Source: Oscillibacter ruminantium GH1 | Lineage (GTDB): Bacteria > Bacillota > Clostridia > Oscillospirales > Oscillospiraceae | Direction: 5' to 3' | Length of the DNA stretch: 64,000 bases | Assembly: GCF_000307265.1 (NCBI RefSeq) | Contig: NZ_DF158896.1 | Span: 382,428 to 446,427 of the forward strand | In this document: in pieces, positions 1 through 8,971 of the stretch | Position numbering within the stretch: position 1 is the stretch's first letter | Layout: each line of letters opens with the position of its first letter | Made by a program: the position numbers and the translations under genes | The notes under the pieces: generated by a model | Told to the model about the DNA's origin: nothing | Seen by the model: the letters and a program-made list of their open reading frames with translations, nothing else | Databases searched by the model: none

Positions 1-762
1 AGCCTGATTGAATCAGGTTCCCGGCGTTTTTTGTCTGTTGAGCGTTTCTGCTTAAAATGCTGAGACGCGGGATGTTCAGTGATCCTGTACCTCATTGGTA
101 CCGGGAGAAGTAATTGCTGCGCTGGAGCAAACGGGATACTTCCATTCAACGTCTAGTCCATCCTGAAAAACATGAACAGAGGAAGTCAAAAGTTCTGCCA
201 GACGGCTCTTTTGCGCCAGAGTCCTATTGCCCTATTCGCATTCAATATCTCGGATATCCTTAGTCAGCGTGTCGCGGCGGCTTGCGCGGATTTGACTCAG
301 CCCGTCATCGTGCGGGGCCAGCGACAGTATGTAATTGAATACATCGGTGAGTTTCTGCTCGTTTTTCTGATGCTTTTCATCAAGATAACAGTCTGTAACC
401 CATGTGATATTCGGTGCGCAGTTCGTAAAACGACGATAGGAACGGGGCTGTGGACGGTAATTCCTTCCGGACTTGATCTTGAAAAACCGTCCCAAGGGCA
501 AAGTTCTTCCCTACGGGAATTATCGAAAATGGGCTTAATGAAAATGAAGAAACAATTTACAGAGAAACAGATTCTTACATGTAATTTCAAAAAACACAAA
601 TGATAAAAATGCTAAATACGCTCAGGTTCAATTAAGATAACAGAAATATAATTTACTTGTAGCATCTATATCAATGTCCGACATTGATTGAATTGTTCAG
701 GGATGATACCCGTGCAGCCGCGTAAGAACTGTTTTATACAAGCAAAAGGAAGGAACAATTCC
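1..762. other. Left-edge region without a supported gene
   Basis: No convincing gene starts or ends here. The longest reading frames (for example minus strand 232-501, 89 codons) overlap one another on both strands, lack a convincing ribosome binding site and match no family I recognise. The first 20 bases contain a CCTGATT/AATCAGG dyad. The stretch around 540-680 is AT-rich and could carry the promoter of the gene starting at 763. The region may be decayed sequence, but I cannot assign it. Confidence 0.4.
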
Positions 763-1623
763 GTGGGAGAAAAGAGAAAATACGAAAAAAGAAAGATCGT
801 GTTCAGAATTCTGCTCATGGCAATCATAGGGCTGTATCTGCTCCAAACGGTATGGTCCCATCGAATCTGGTACTATCATTCGCAGGAGATACCGGTGCCT
901 ATTGAAGCTGTGCTAAAAAAGGACGTAATGAGCCAAGAAGATTATGCGCTGCTCTTTGAACAAACGGGCTTCGGGCGGTGCGCCATTGATGAACTTCTAG
1001 GCCGAGGCGAGGAAGGAAAGCAGCAAATTTTAAATAGCCAACGCTGGTTCTTTAAGGAATATCAAGTAAAGTGCACTCCGCTCCTTTGGTGGTTTACCCG
1101 AGAGGACATTCTAATCGATTCAGCGCATAATCAGGCGATAGGTCCCCCTATCCCCACACTGCAACCTGGGGATATTCTTTTGACATTATCCACCCATTCA
1201 TTGGGATGGACCCACGGCCATGCCGCCATTGCACTGGATCATCAGGTGCTGCTGGAAAGCCGAGTGCTGGGTGAAAATTCTGCCCTGTCTGAGGTGGACT
1301 CGTGGCGGTACTATGCCAACTATGTCATTGTACGAGTCAAAAATGCACCGAATAAATTGCGGCATAAAGTAGCGGAGTACGCCAGAGAATCTCTGCAGAA
1401 TATCCCATACCGCCTGACGGCGGGGTTGCTGGGAGAGAAGGCCGCAGATGCAAGCAGCACATTCTTTGGCAGCCAGTGTGCATATTTGCCTTGGTATGCA
1501 TGGAATCAATTTGGCATTGATTTGGATGGCGACGGCGGACGTTTAGTGACCCCAATGGATATTTTGAAAAGTGACAAAATTGAAATTGTGCAGGTATATG
1601 GGATAGACCCAGCTCTGTTTTAA
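763..1623 (+). CDS. Membrane-anchored permuted papain-like (YiiX/NlpC-type) protein
   Basis: A 286-residue protein with an N-terminal membrane anchor (about residues 12-31) and an extracellular C-terminal domain. The domain has the circularly permuted NlpC/P60 (YiiX-like) pattern: PGDILLT near residue 135, the histidine motif THGHAAI near 150, and a late catalytic-type cysteine in SQCAYLPW near 239, followed by an acidic DLDGDGG turn. Family members are thiol hydrolases acting on peptide, lipid or cell-wall bonds, so a cell-envelope role is inferred. I chose GTG at 763 because AAGGAAGG lies just upstream; the frame is open back to a TTG at 688, which has no such site. It appears monocistronic. 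The substrate cannot be read from the sequence. Confidence 0.65.
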   Translation: MGEKRKYEKRKIVFRILLMAIIGLYLLQTVWSHRIWYYHSQEIPVPIEAVLKKDVMSQEDYALLFEQTGFGRCAIDELLGRGEEGKQQILNSQRWFFKEYQVKCTPLLWWFTREDILIDSAHNQAIGPPIPTLQPGDILLTLSTHSLGWTHGHAAIALDHQVLLESRVLGENSALSEVDSWRYYANYVIVRVKNAPNKLRHKVAEYARESLQNIPYRLTAGLLGEKAADASSTFFGSQCAYLPWYAWNQFGIDLDGDGGRLVTPMDILKSDKIEIVQVYGIDPALF

Positions 1624-1647
1624 TGGGAACGCAGGGGCGGCAATATG

Positions 1648-1667
1648 ACGGGAACCACGGTTCCCGT
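1648..1667. terminator. Short hairpin after the papain-like gene
   Basis: ACGGGAACC and GGTTCCCGT form a 9-bp stem with a 2-base loop about 25 bases after the stop codon. There is no clear T-tract, so it may be a weak or factor-assisted terminator. Confidence 0.35.
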
Positions 1668-1780
1668 AGACGGTGGATCTGTCTGCTGCTGATGCTGCGT
1701 GAATCAGTACCGATTAAACGGCCTGTCAAGCCCTCTTAAACACGAGTATTGCATCCACAAAAGTTTGCACCAGAGAGAAA

Positions 1781-1841
1781 AAGGCTGTCTCATCTCGTAC
1801 TTTATGGGAGTAGAGTACGAGATGCAGCAGAGATGAGGCAA
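1781..1841 (-). terminator. Hairpin downstream of the DUF4397 gene
   Basis: CATCTCGTAC (1790s) pairs with GTACGAGATG about 14 bases further on, and an outer TCTCATCTC/GAGATGAGG pairing is also possible. On the minus strand the stem is followed after a few bases by a run of T, which fits a terminator for the gene that ends at 1897. Confidence 0.5.
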
Positions 1842-1896
1842 TTGCCGCGCCGGGCAATCAATTTGCCGCAGCTTCTTAACGGTGAAAAATAAGGGA

Positions 1897-2982
1897 TCAA
1901 AAAGAAAGCCCCGCCGTAACAGCAAATCGTGTACCGTTTACTTCAACCGAATGGAGTATCACCACCATCGTCTGAATGGCGTTGGTGGTGGTTCCGCTGC
2001 TGAGCAAAAAGACCGTATACGTGGTATTGATGGCTACGTCCAGATACAAAGAGGCCACCGTATTTGAGACAGGGTACATACCGATCCATGCGCTGTCCAG
2101 CGTCTCGATATCCATCCAAGTGGGCATGGGCGTGAGGCTGGTCTCGGCGAAGAAGAACTGATATGCGCCGGGAGCAATGCGCTTGAAAGCGGTCGTCTCC
2201 TTGTAGCGCACGTCGGCGTAGACCACCCGCCCGTCGCCCAGCAGAACATCCAGCGGGTTGCTGTTCAGCGCCAGATTGCTAACGCGGAAATTGGACACGC
2301 CGGTGTTGTTAGAGCAGCAGTTATCCGTGATCTGCAGCAAGTCCAACCCGCTGGGCGTGTTGATGATGGCGACGGTGGTCGGCGTTCCACTTTGGAAGAG
2401 CATGGTTTTCTGAATGTAGATATAGCCGTCGGGTCCGGTGACGGTGATGGTTTGATAGCCTGCGGGGATACGGCTGTAACCGGAGATAGAAGCGTAGTTC
2501 AGCCAGTTTACCACCCGCGTGTTACGGATGAGGACGCGGAAGGGCGGATAACCGAAGGCAGCATTTAAAAACCGCACGGGGGAACGGTTCACGATGACAA
2601 TGCCGCCGCCAAAGACGGGGCCGCCCTCTCCGGGATTGGGCAGTGGAATAACAGGGATGCCGCCGCCATTCCCAACAGGACCGCCCTCTCCGGGATTGGG
2701 CAGTGGAATAACGGGGATGCCGCCGCCATTCCCAACAGGACCGCCCTCCCCAGGATTGGGCAGTGGAATAACAGGGATGCCGCCGCCATTATCAACAGGA
2801 CCGCCTTCTCCGGGATTGGGCAGGGGAATGACGGGAATATTGCTGTTGTTGGAAGGGGGGGTTACCTCGGGCATGGGCAGGGGAAGCGGCCCAGTGGAGG
2901 TGCCACCGCCATTATAAACGGGCCCGCCCTCTCCGGGATTGGGAAGCGGGGCCACGGGAGTATTTGAAGTTGTTCGTTCCAT
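1897..2982 (-). CDS. DUF4397 domain protein with Pro/Gly-rich 20-residue tandem repeats
   Basis: A 361-residue protein in two parts. Residues about 10-127 hold five copies of PLPNPGEGGPV; the last four sit in near-identical 20-residue units (IPVIPLPNPGEGGPVxNGGG) encoded by nearly perfect 60-bp DNA repeats. Residues about 135-361 resemble DUF4397, a beta-rich domain found in Clostridia surface or spore-associated proteins. No signal peptide or membrane segment is visible, so export, if any, would need another route such as coat assembly. The start at 2982 lacks a good ribosome binding site; a 7-bp hairpin (2994-3011) occupies that place and GAGGAGG lies about 40 bases upstream. Function is unknown. 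The proline-rich stalk suggests a structural or adhesive role, which is inference. Confidence 0.6.
   Translation of the reverse strand: MERTTSNTPVAPLPNPGEGGPVYNGGGTSTGPLPLPMPEVTPPSNNSNIPVIPLPNPGEGGPVDNGGGIPVIPLPNPGEGGPVGNGGGIPVIPLPNPGEGGPVGNGGGIPVIPLPNPGEGGPVFGGGIVIVNRSPVRFLNAAFGYPPFRVLIRNTRVVNWLNYASISGYSRIPAGYQTITVTGPDGYIYIQKTMLFQSGTPTTVAIINTPSGLDLLQITDNCCSNNTGVSNFRVSNLALNSNPLDVLLGDGRVVYADVRYKETTAFKRIAPGAYQFFFAETSLTPMPTWMDIETLDSAWIGMYPVSNTVASLYLDVAINTTYTVFLLSSGTTTNAIQTMVVILHSVEVNGTRFAVTAGLSF
2594..2840 (-). repeat. Tandem 60-bp coding repeats
   Basis: About four head-to-tail 60-bp units within the DUF4397 gene, differing at only a few positions. They keep the reading frame and encode the 20-residue Pro/Gly-rich repeat. 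Such an array is prone to copy-number change by slippage or recombination. Confidence 0.85.
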
Positions 2983-3105
2983 ATGATATTTGACCGGAAC
3001 AGAGGTTCCGGTATTCCTCCTCTCAGTCTGTGTGTAGTCCAGTATATTCCAGAGGAGAGGGCGGGGTGCGCGCTATCGCGAAGGCACTCCGGGCAGACAA
3101 GAAAA

Positions 3106-3147
3106 CCGCGCCTTCAAAGTTCAGCTTGTCTGACTTTGGAGGCGCGG
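3106..3147 (-). terminator. Terminator of the ABC importer operon
   Basis: CCGCGCCTTCAAAGT and ACTTTGGAGGCGCGG form a 15-bp stem with one G-T pair and a 12-base loop. On the minus strand it is followed by TTTTCTTGTC, so it terminates the operon whose last gene ends at 3169. Confidence 0.85.
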
Positions 3148-3168
3148 TTGTGTTTCTTAACGGGCCTT

Positions 3169-4170
3169 TTACTGCGCGACGGCGGCGAAAAACCCGCTCA
3201 GGTCGCCATTTTTGATGTACCCACGCTCCAGCCAGAAGGCAGCCGCCTCGTTGGCCACGTCCATAACGTTGAACTCCGTATCAGGGCTGACAAACTCGGT
3301 GTTCATGTCCCGGTCGTAGTAGGTGACGCCGCTGCAGCTGTCTTTGACTTCCTCAATGTTCAGCCCTAGGCCGTCGGCCATGATCTGGCAGCCGTCGTCA
3401 TAATTTTTGTTGAGATAATCAATGGAGAGATTCCAGATCTCCGCCAGATCCTGCGCGGCGGAGGGATGATCGGCTAAAAAGACAGAGTTAACGGTCAGCA
3501 CGTCGATAATGGCCTTGGGATAGTCGGCGGAGGAGACGAGGATGTGCCCGCCTTCCCGCTGGGAACAGTTGCTCAACTGCGGCTCCCAAGTCACGGCCGC
3601 GTCCACGCTGCCGGCAATGAAGGCCTCGCCGGCGGCGTCGTTGCTCATCTCCACGGTGTTAATGTCGTCTTCGGTAATATTGCTATCCGCCAGAACCTGC
3701 AAAAAGAAGAAGTAAGAGGTGGCGGATTTGTCCAGCGCCACCGTCTTTCCCATCAGATCGTCCACGCTTTGGATATCGCCGGTGGCAACCAGACCGTCGC
3801 CGCCGGTGGAGGCGTCCATGGTGCAGACATACTGCTCCGGCGCACCGGCGCTGTACTGGATGATGTCCCGGTCCAGCACCTGACCCAGCGCGTCAATGCT
3901 GCCAGAAACCAGCGCGGAGCCATAGGTGGATTCGTCCTCCATGATGATAAGATTCGGCTCGTAGCCGTATTGCTGAAAATAGCCCTGCGCCTGTGCAATG
4001 TACAGCGGCGCATAGCCCACCCAAGTGCAGAAGGCCACATTAATGGGGGTGAGCGCTTGACCGCTTCCGGCGGCGGACGGGGCGGAAGAGGACGCGGCGG
4101 AATTACCGCAGCCGGACAGGATGACGGCGGAAAGGGCTGCGGCGGCGATCCGTGCAAGAAATCTTTTCAT
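3169..4170 (-). CDS. ABC importer substrate-binding lipoprotein (SsuA/TauA/NMT1-like)
   Basis: A 333-residue lipoprotein. The signal peptide ends in the lipobox LSGC (Cys21), followed by a Ser/Ala linker and a type II periplasmic-binding fold of the nitrate/sulfonate/taurine or NMT1/THI5 kind. The typical opening (INVAFCTWVGYAPLYIAQAQGYF) and a later TWEPQLS segment are visible. It would capture a small anionic or aromatic solute outside the cell for the ATPase and permease encoded just upstream. It is the last gene of the three-gene operon and is followed by a strong terminator. The substrate cannot be decided; sulfonates, nitrate-like anions, riboflavin and pyrimidine precursors are all carried by relatives. 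Confidence 0.85.
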   Translation of the reverse strand: MKRFLARIAAAALSAVILSGCGNSAASSSAPSAAGSGQALTPINVAFCTWVGYAPLYIAQAQGYFQQYGYEPNLIIMEDESTYGSALVSGSIDALGQVLDRDIIQYSAGAPEQYVCTMDASTGGDGLVATGDIQSVDDLMGKTVALDKSATSYFFFLQVLADSNITEDDINTVEMSNDAAGEAFIAGSVDAAVTWEPQLSNCSQREGGHILVSSADYPKAIIDVLTVNSVFLADHPSAAQDLAEIWNLSIDYLNKNYDDGCQIMADGLGLNIEEVKDSCSGVTYYDRDMNTEFVSPDTEFNVMDVANEAAAFWLERGYIKNGDLSGFFAAVAQ

Positions 4171-4214
4171 GAGTTTTTCCTCCTGAAATATGTAAATAAA
4201 TGAATGAACGGCAC

Positions 4215-5012
4215 TCAGCGGTTCATGGCTGCGTCCTGACTTTCCCGCCAGAGCATATCCATGATTTTGCGCTTCAGCGCCAGAAATTCCTCGGTGACCA
4301 GAGCGTTGTGACTCCGTGCGCAGGGCAGGTCCACATCCAGTACCTCTCGGATCGTGCCGGGGCGGCGGGACATGACATAAATGCGGTTTGCCAGCAGAAT
4401 GGCCTCGTCAATGTCGTGAGTGATAAAGAGAACCGTGCTCTTTGTCTCCCGGCTCACCGCTGCCAGCAGCTCCTGCATGACCACGCGGGTCTGGGCGTCC
4501 AGCGCGCCGAAGGGTTCGTCCATCAACAGGACCTCCGGCTTTGCCGCCAGAGTCCGCGCAATGGCGACGCGCTGTTTCATGCCGCCGGAAAGCTCATTGG
4601 GCAGAGCGTTTTCAAAGCCGGACAGACCAACCAAACGGATGAATTCCAGAGCGGCCTTCTCCCGCTCCAACCCGGCCACGCCCTGCATTTTCAGGCCGAA
4701 TTCCACGTTTTTGCGCACACTCAGCCACGGAAAAAGGCTGTATCCCTGAAAGACCATGCCCCGGTCTGCACCGGGAGCGGACACGGCTCGGCCCTCCACT
4801 ATAACGGAGCCGGAGGTGGCTGTTTCCAGACCGCCGATGATATTCAACAGTGTGGATTTTCCGCAGCCGGAAGGACCCACGATGACAACAAATTCACCAT
4901 CCCGCACGCTCAAATTAATTTCCTTCAGAGCAGTTACATCGGCGGCGTTTTTCTTCTTTCCGGGAAAGATTTTGCTCACGCCGGAAACGAGCAGTTTTTC
5001 TTTCATGCTCAT
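4215..5012 (-). CDS. ABC importer ATP-binding protein (SsuB/TauB-like)
   Basis: A 265-residue ABC ATPase with Walker A (GPSGCGKS), the signature LSGGMKQR, Walker B LLMDEPFG and the H-loop FITHDIDEA, the DI-E ending typical of the nitrate/sulfonate/taurine subfamily. It would energise the permease encoded upstream. Its ATG overlaps the permease stop as ATGA, so the two are translationally coupled. The length is normal for the family. The binding-protein gene follows after 44 bases. Confidence 0.92.
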   Translation of the reverse strand: MSMKEKLLVSGVSKIFPGKKKNAADVTALKEINLSVRDGEFVVIVGPSGCGKSTLLNIIGGLETATSGSVIVEGRAVSAPGADRGMVFQGYSLFPWLSVRKNVEFGLKMQGVAGLEREKAALEFIRLVGLSGFENALPNELSGGMKQRVAIARTLAAKPEVLLMDEPFGALDAQTRVVMQELLAAVSRETKSTVLFITHDIDEAILLANRIYVMSRRPGTIREVLDVDLPCARSHNALVTEEFLALKRKIMDMLWRESQDAAMNR

Positions 5013-5797
5013 TCACCCAACCTTTCGTGCCAAGGCACAATGGCCCGCGTGAGAATTTTGACGGCAAAGTCGGTCAAAAGACCGATGATACCGATGGTAA
5101 TCAGGCCGGAGAAAATCACATCGGTGGCTAAAAAGCGCTGGGATTTTAGAATGATGTACCCCAGACCGTTGCTGGCGGCCACCATCTCCGCAACCACCAG
5201 ATAGGTCCATGCCCAGCCGATGGTCAAACGGAAATCGTCCATCAGTCCGGGCAGCGCCGCCGGAAAGATCACTTCCTTGTAGACCTGCCAGCGGTTGGCC
5301 CCCAAGGTTCGGGCGGCATTAATCATGTTTTTGTCCACACTGCCCACCGTGTCGCAAACCATCAAAACCAACTGAAAAAAGGTGCCCAGCCAGATAATAA
5401 CGTACTTCTGCGTCTCGTCAATGCCCAGATATAAAATAGTCAGCGGAACCAGCGCCACCACGGGCAGATAGCGGGCAAATTCGATAATGGGCTGGATCAC
5501 GGCGCTGAATGCCTTGGACCGAGCCATGACCATGCCGATGGGCAGTGCCGCCACGGCGGACCAGAACCAGCCGACCATAACGCGCTTGACGCTCATCCAG
5601 CAGTTGATCCATAAGGAGCCGTCCCGCGCCATGTCCACGGTGGTGGACAGGACCTTGGTGGGGGAGGGGACGAACAGTTCGGTAACCATGCCGCCATAGG
5701 TCAGCAGGCACCACAGCGCGATGATGACGCAAAAGGACAGAATGGAAATCGTTTTGTATGCGAGATGCCTGTGGGGACGCCGGTTTTTTTCGGACAT
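5009..5797 (-). CDS. ABC importer permease (SsuC/TauC-like)
   Basis: A 262-residue membrane protein with about six membrane segments and the BPD_transp_1 EAA-type loop (AARTLGANRWQVYKEVIFPAALPG). It forms the channel of the importer. I prefer the ATG at 5797 because AGAGGAAG sits about 8 bases ahead; the ATG at 5803 is also in frame but crowds that site. It is first in the operon, downstream of a promoter at 5851-5879 and a dyad at 5827-5840. Confidence 0.9.
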   Translation of the reverse strand: MSEKNRRPHRHLAYKTISILSFCVIIALWCLLTYGGMVTELFVPSPTKVLSTTVDMARDGSLWINCWMSVKRVMVGWFWSAVAALPIGMVMARSKAFSAVIQPIIEFARYLPVVALVPLTILYLGIDETQKYVIIWLGTFFQLVLMVCDTVGSVDKNMINAARTLGANRWQVYKEVIFPAALPGLMDDFRLTIGWAWTYLVVAEMVAASNGLGYIILKSQRFLATDVIFSGLITIGIIGLLTDFAVKILTRAIVPWHERLGE

Positions 5798-5826
5798 GAA
5801 CATCTTCCTCTTTAAAATACTATCGT

Positions 5827-5879
5827 GTTAACAAGCTAACGTGCCAGATTATTATAGTATAGAAAAGGCCCAAATGCAA
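5827..5879 (-). promoter_or_regulatory. Promoter and putative operator of the ABC importer operon
   Basis: On the minus strand TTGCAT (5879-5874), a 17-bp spacer and TATAAT (5856-5851) form a good sigma-A promoter. Ten bases downstream of the -10, near the start of the transcript, lies GTTAACAAGCTAAC (5827-5840), an imperfect 14-bp dyad that could bind a repressor. Confidence 0.65.
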
Positions 5880-6245
5880 TCGTTGCAGAAAATTTGGCAC
5901 TTTGACTGAAACGGCACTTTTTCCTGCATTTTTCCAATACAATCTGCACAGATGAGAAAATTCATACCGGAAGGACGACGGCAAAAAATGATGACAGAGT
6001 TTCGGGATGGCGGGGAGTATGAAAATATGCAGTCAGAAAAGTGGCAAAAAACGCTGCGCGGCGTGCTCTGCCGCCCCTACTGTGGTGGGAAAACGGGTGC
6101 AAGGCGGGGGCTTTGGACAGCACCGTTACGGACGGATGGCGCTGTCAAAGGTGCGCCGCACTGGTTGACAAATGCGCGTTGTGTTCGACATGGTTTTTCA
6201 TTTTACGCTCTTTGTAAATAAGGTGTGAAATTTGGAAAATTTCCC
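5880..6245. other. Intergenic region without a supported gene
   Basis: An 89-codon frame on the plus strand (5952-6221) has no ribosome binding site and a composition unlike a protein. I see no other gene. The region separates the leftward ABC operon from the rightward efflux operon. Confidence 0.5.
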
Positions 6246-6307
6246 TTGACAGGCAGGTGTCCCGCGCCTATAATAAAAATCCCGACCGACCATTCGGTCG
6301 GGATTTT
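6246..6307 (+). promoter_or_regulatory. Consensus promoter and TetR-type operator of the efflux operon
   Basis: TTGACA (6246-6251), 17 bp, TATAAT (6269-6274) is a perfect sigma-A promoter. Starting one base after the -10 is a perfect inverted repeat with 14-bp arms, AAAATCCCGACCGA (6276-6289) and TCGGTCGGGATTTT (6294-6307), around a CCAT centre. Its GACCGA/TCGGTC core is the classic kind of TetR-family operator. It covers the transcription start, so a bound repressor would block RNA polymerase directly. The TetR gene ending this operon (12083) is the obvious candidate. Read as RNA the dyad could also fold as a hairpin. Confidence 0.8.
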
Positions 6308-6353
6308 GATTTCTGTAAACTTTGCGCGCTGCGCAGAAAAAAGGAGTCCTGAT

Positions 6354-7703
6354 ATGAAACGAACCTTAGCGCTGCTCCTGTCGGTTGTACTGACGCTGGC
6401 TGTTGCATTGCCGGTGCTGGCGGATGACCGCGTTCAAGCCCCGTCGGAGGCTGCTTCCAGCCCGGCTGGATCATCAGAATCGGCGGCTGCGTCCGCTCCC
6501 TCCTCCGAGGAATCGGAGATGGGCGTGGAGGCTGCTCCGGACGCATCCGCGCCTGTGGGATCGGAAGATGCGGCGGCTTCTTCCAGCATGGATTCTTTGT
6601 CCGCCAGCAGCGTGCAGAATCTCCAGCTGAACCCAAAGAACTCCGCCAAGTCCATCAGCTTTGAAAATCTGCGGGGTGCTATGCTGAACTACAACCCCAC
6701 GATTCAATCGCTTCAGGCCCAGATCATGGACGTAAACGGTATGACGCAGGACAGTCTGTGGAATGCCAACGGAACTCTACGCGAAATGTTGTCCAAAACT
6801 ACTGAGGCTTTGGAAACGGTGAAAAGTGCTGAAACTGACGACGAGGACCTTAAGAAGGTCTATCAGGCGCTCAGTGTTGCTCTCGGCGCAAATGTGATGT
6901 CTCTGCAAAGTGCGTATGCACAGAATTTTTCTCAGGTTATTAACGTTGAAAATACCGTTGCAACTACGAAAAACACGTTGAACAACGCCATTGAAAAGGT
7001 TATCTGCGGCGCAGAGCAGGTTTACATGGGTGTAATTGCCATTGAAGACGCGCTCCCCGCCGTTCAGCGGGGATTGGATTCCTTGGATCGGGCCGTGGCA
7101 ATTCTGGAAAAGCAGCAGGAGCTGGGCATGGCCTCTGCCTACGATGTGGAGAGCATTCGTCACCAGCGCGCGCAGGTTGCCAGCCAGCTGGAGGCATTGA
7201 ATTATCAGGTGACCTCGAACAAACTTCTCCTAGAGGGCATGTGCGACATGGAACTGAGCGGAACCGTGAAGCTGGGCGATCTGCCCATGCCCACGCAGGC
7301 GGAGCTGGACTCCGTGAGCTACGATAAGATGCTAAGCACCGCCGCCGCCAAAAATGTGGATGTGGCAAACGCGGAGATTGCCTTCGGTGAGGATTCCGGT
7401 CCCGTGAACAGCAAGGCCCGCACCGCGGCGCAAAACAGCTTTGCCTCCAGCTTCAAGGGTGTTTGTTTGGCAGTGCCGGAAAATGTCCGGCTGGTGAATG
7501 CGGCCCAGAAGACCGTGGACTTCCAACAGCGGACCTTTGCTATTGCCGCGAAAAAATATGAGCTGGGCATGTCGTCTCACGAGGACTATCTCTCCGCGCA
7601 AAACGATTTGGAGAGCGCGAAGGATGATCTGCGCACCGCCCAGCGCAATCTGTTCAGCGCCTACCGCAGCTATGTCTGGGCCACCCAGTACGGCATTGTT
7701 TGA
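6354..7703 (+). CDS. Secreted TolC-family coiled-coil protein
   Basis: A 449-residue exported protein. The signal peptide (about residues 1-23, ending PVLA) is followed by a 60-70-residue Ser/Ala/Glu-rich linker, then a long helical region resembling the TolC-family outer-membrane efflux domain in two halves. The segments AYDVESIRHQRAQVASQLE and SHEDYLSAQNDLESAKDDL near the ends of the halves are typical. It is the first gene of an operon with a membrane-fusion lipoprotein and an RND pump. The start is the ATG at 6354, preceded by AAGGAG. TolC proteins normally span an outer membrane that Oscillospiraceae lack, so here it may form a periplasm-like coiled-coil adaptor across the wall; that is inference. 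Confidence 0.75.
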   Translation: MKRTLALLLSVVLTLAVALPVLADDRVQAPSEAASSPAGSSESAAASAPSSEESEMGVEAAPDASAPVGSEDAAASSSMDSLSASSVQNLQLNPKNSAKSISFENLRGAMLNYNPTIQSLQAQIMDVNGMTQDSLWNANGTLREMLSKTTEALETVKSAETDDEDLKKVYQALSVALGANVMSLQSAYAQNFSQVINVENTVATTKNTLNNAIEKVICGAEQVYMGVIAIEDALPAVQRGLDSLDRAVAILEKQQELGMASAYDVESIRHQRAQVASQLEALNYQVTSNKLLLEGMCDMELSGTVKLGDLPMPTQAELDSVSYDKMLSTAAAKNVDVANAEIAFGEDSGPVNSKARTAAQNSFASSFKGVCLAVPENVRLVNAAQKTVDFQQRTFAIAAKKYELGMSSHEDYLSAQNDLESAKDDLRTAQRNLFSAYRSYVWATQYGIV

Positions 7704-7729
7704 GAAAGATTGAAGAAGAGGAGAATACC

Positions 7730-8971
7730 ATGAAAAAGCAATCTCTTTTCGCGCTGCTGACGGCGGCGCTGATGACTCTTGGGCTGGCAGCCTGCGGTCA
7801 GAGCGGCGATTCTTCCGCAGAGCCGGAAGTCAAGGGCACCGCCGTGGAAGTCCAGACGGTGGCCACCGGCGATATTGCCACGGAGAATACCGTCACAGGC
7901 AGCGTCACCGCCAACCGCAACGTCCCGGTACTGAGCAAGGTGGCCTGCGAGGTCAAAAGCGTGAAGGTGAAAGCAGGCGACACGGTGAAGGCGGGCGATC
8001 CGCTGTATACGCTGGATACCTCCGATTTGCAGGATACATACGGCAGCGCCCTGACCACTTACACCGGCAGCCGTGAGCTGCTGGACGAACAGGTGCGTCA
8101 GGCACGGGAGAGCTACAACAATCTTCAGGCCCTTTTTGAGCTGGGGGCAGTGAGCCAGAACCAGCTGGATCAGGCCAAGCTGGGGCTGATGCAGGCGGAA
8201 AACGCCCGGACCAGTACGCTGACCCAGATGGGGTTGGACGACGTGTGGGATGCGCTGAATAATCCCACGGTCACATCCCCGATTTCCGGCACGATTGCCA
8301 GCGTCAGCATCACCGCCGGGGTCAGCTTGGCCCCCAACACCGCCGCCGTGGTGGTGGCTGAAATTGGTCGGCCGCAGGTGGTGGTGAATGTCTCCGAGAC
8401 ACTGCAGCCCTCCATCAGCGTGGGCGATGTGGTGGATGTGACCATCCCCTCTATTGGCGACGAGACGATTCAGGGGACGGTGGCCTCCGTGGCCTCCGCC
8501 GTCAGCCAGAGTTCCGCGCTGTATGAGGTACATATCGACCTACCCAAAGATCTGAAGGTTTCCATCGGCATGTTTGCCCGGGCCACCTTCCACACCGACT
8601 CCCGGACGGGAACCGTGCTGATTCCCACGGAGTCCATTCTGACCGGAGAGGACGGACAGCAGTCCGTCTACATCGTGGACGGCGATACGGCCTATCAGGT
8701 GAAGATCACCACCGGCCTTGTGAACGAGACGCAGACGGAGATTACCTCCGGTCTTCACGGGGGTGAGCAGCTGGTAACCCGCGGACAGAGCTATTTGAGC
8801 GATGGCGCACCTGTTCGCGTGACCAACGCCCCGGCGGTATCCACTGGGGATGGAAGCGGCGACGCATCGTCTTCTGCCGCGTCTTCTGCCGCGTCTTCTT
8901 CCGCTGCGGCGGGAAGCTCGGCGGCAGCCAGCGGTGCGGCGGCTGACGGAGCGGAGGGCGCAAAGGAATGA
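7730..8971 (+). CDS. RND efflux membrane-fusion lipoprotein (AcrA/HlyD-like)
   Basis: A 413-residue lipoprotein with lipobox LAAC (Cys22). It has the barrel-sandwich hybrid (EVQTVATGDIATENTVTGSV and VKAGDTVKAGDPL), a short helical hairpin, and the beta-barrel and membrane-proximal domains (PTESILTGEDGQQSVYIVDG). The last 40 residues are a low-complexity Ser/Ala/Gly tail, an unusual ending that may act as a linker in the cell wall. It would join the RND pump to the TolC-like protein. The start is the ATG at 7730 after GAAGAGGAG; the stop overlaps the pump start as ATGA. Confidence 0.87.
   Translation: MKKQSLFALLTAALMTLGLAACGQSGDSSAEPEVKGTAVEVQTVATGDIATENTVTGSVTANRNVPVLSKVACEVKSVKVKAGDTVKAGDPLYTLDTSDLQDTYGSALTTYTGSRELLDEQVRQARESYNNLQALFELGAVSQNQLDQAKLGLMQAENARTSTLTQMGLDDVWDALNNPTVTSPISGTIASVSITAGVSLAPNTAAVVVAEIGRPQVVVNVSETLQPSISVGDVVDVTIPSIGDETIQGTVASVASAVSQSSALYEVHIDLPKDLKVSIGMFARATFHTDSRTGTVLIPTESILTGEDGQQSVYIVDGDTAYQVKITTGLVNETQTEITSGLHGGEQLVTRGQSYLSDGAPVRVTNAPAVSTGDGSGDASSSAASSAASSSAAAGSSAAASGAAADGAEGAKE

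Noticed and set aside
2594-2840. CRISPR-like array of 60-bp periodic repeats
   Set aside because: The units are contiguous without variable spacers and keep an open reading frame for a Pro/Gly-rich repeat.
3544-4203. Plus-strand open frames opposite the ABC transporter genes
   Set aside because: They mirror the real minus-strand genes, have no ribosome sites and no family features.
5952-6221. 89-codon open frame upstream of the efflux operon
   Set aside because: No ribosome site, no family resemblance and odd composition; it lies in a regulatory gap.
6276-6307. Perfect dyad considered as an intrinsic terminator or attenuator
   Set aside because: It begins one base after the -10 box, so it lies at the transcript start, and its GACCGA/TCGGTC core is operator-like. 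The T-run is only four bases. I keep it as an operator.
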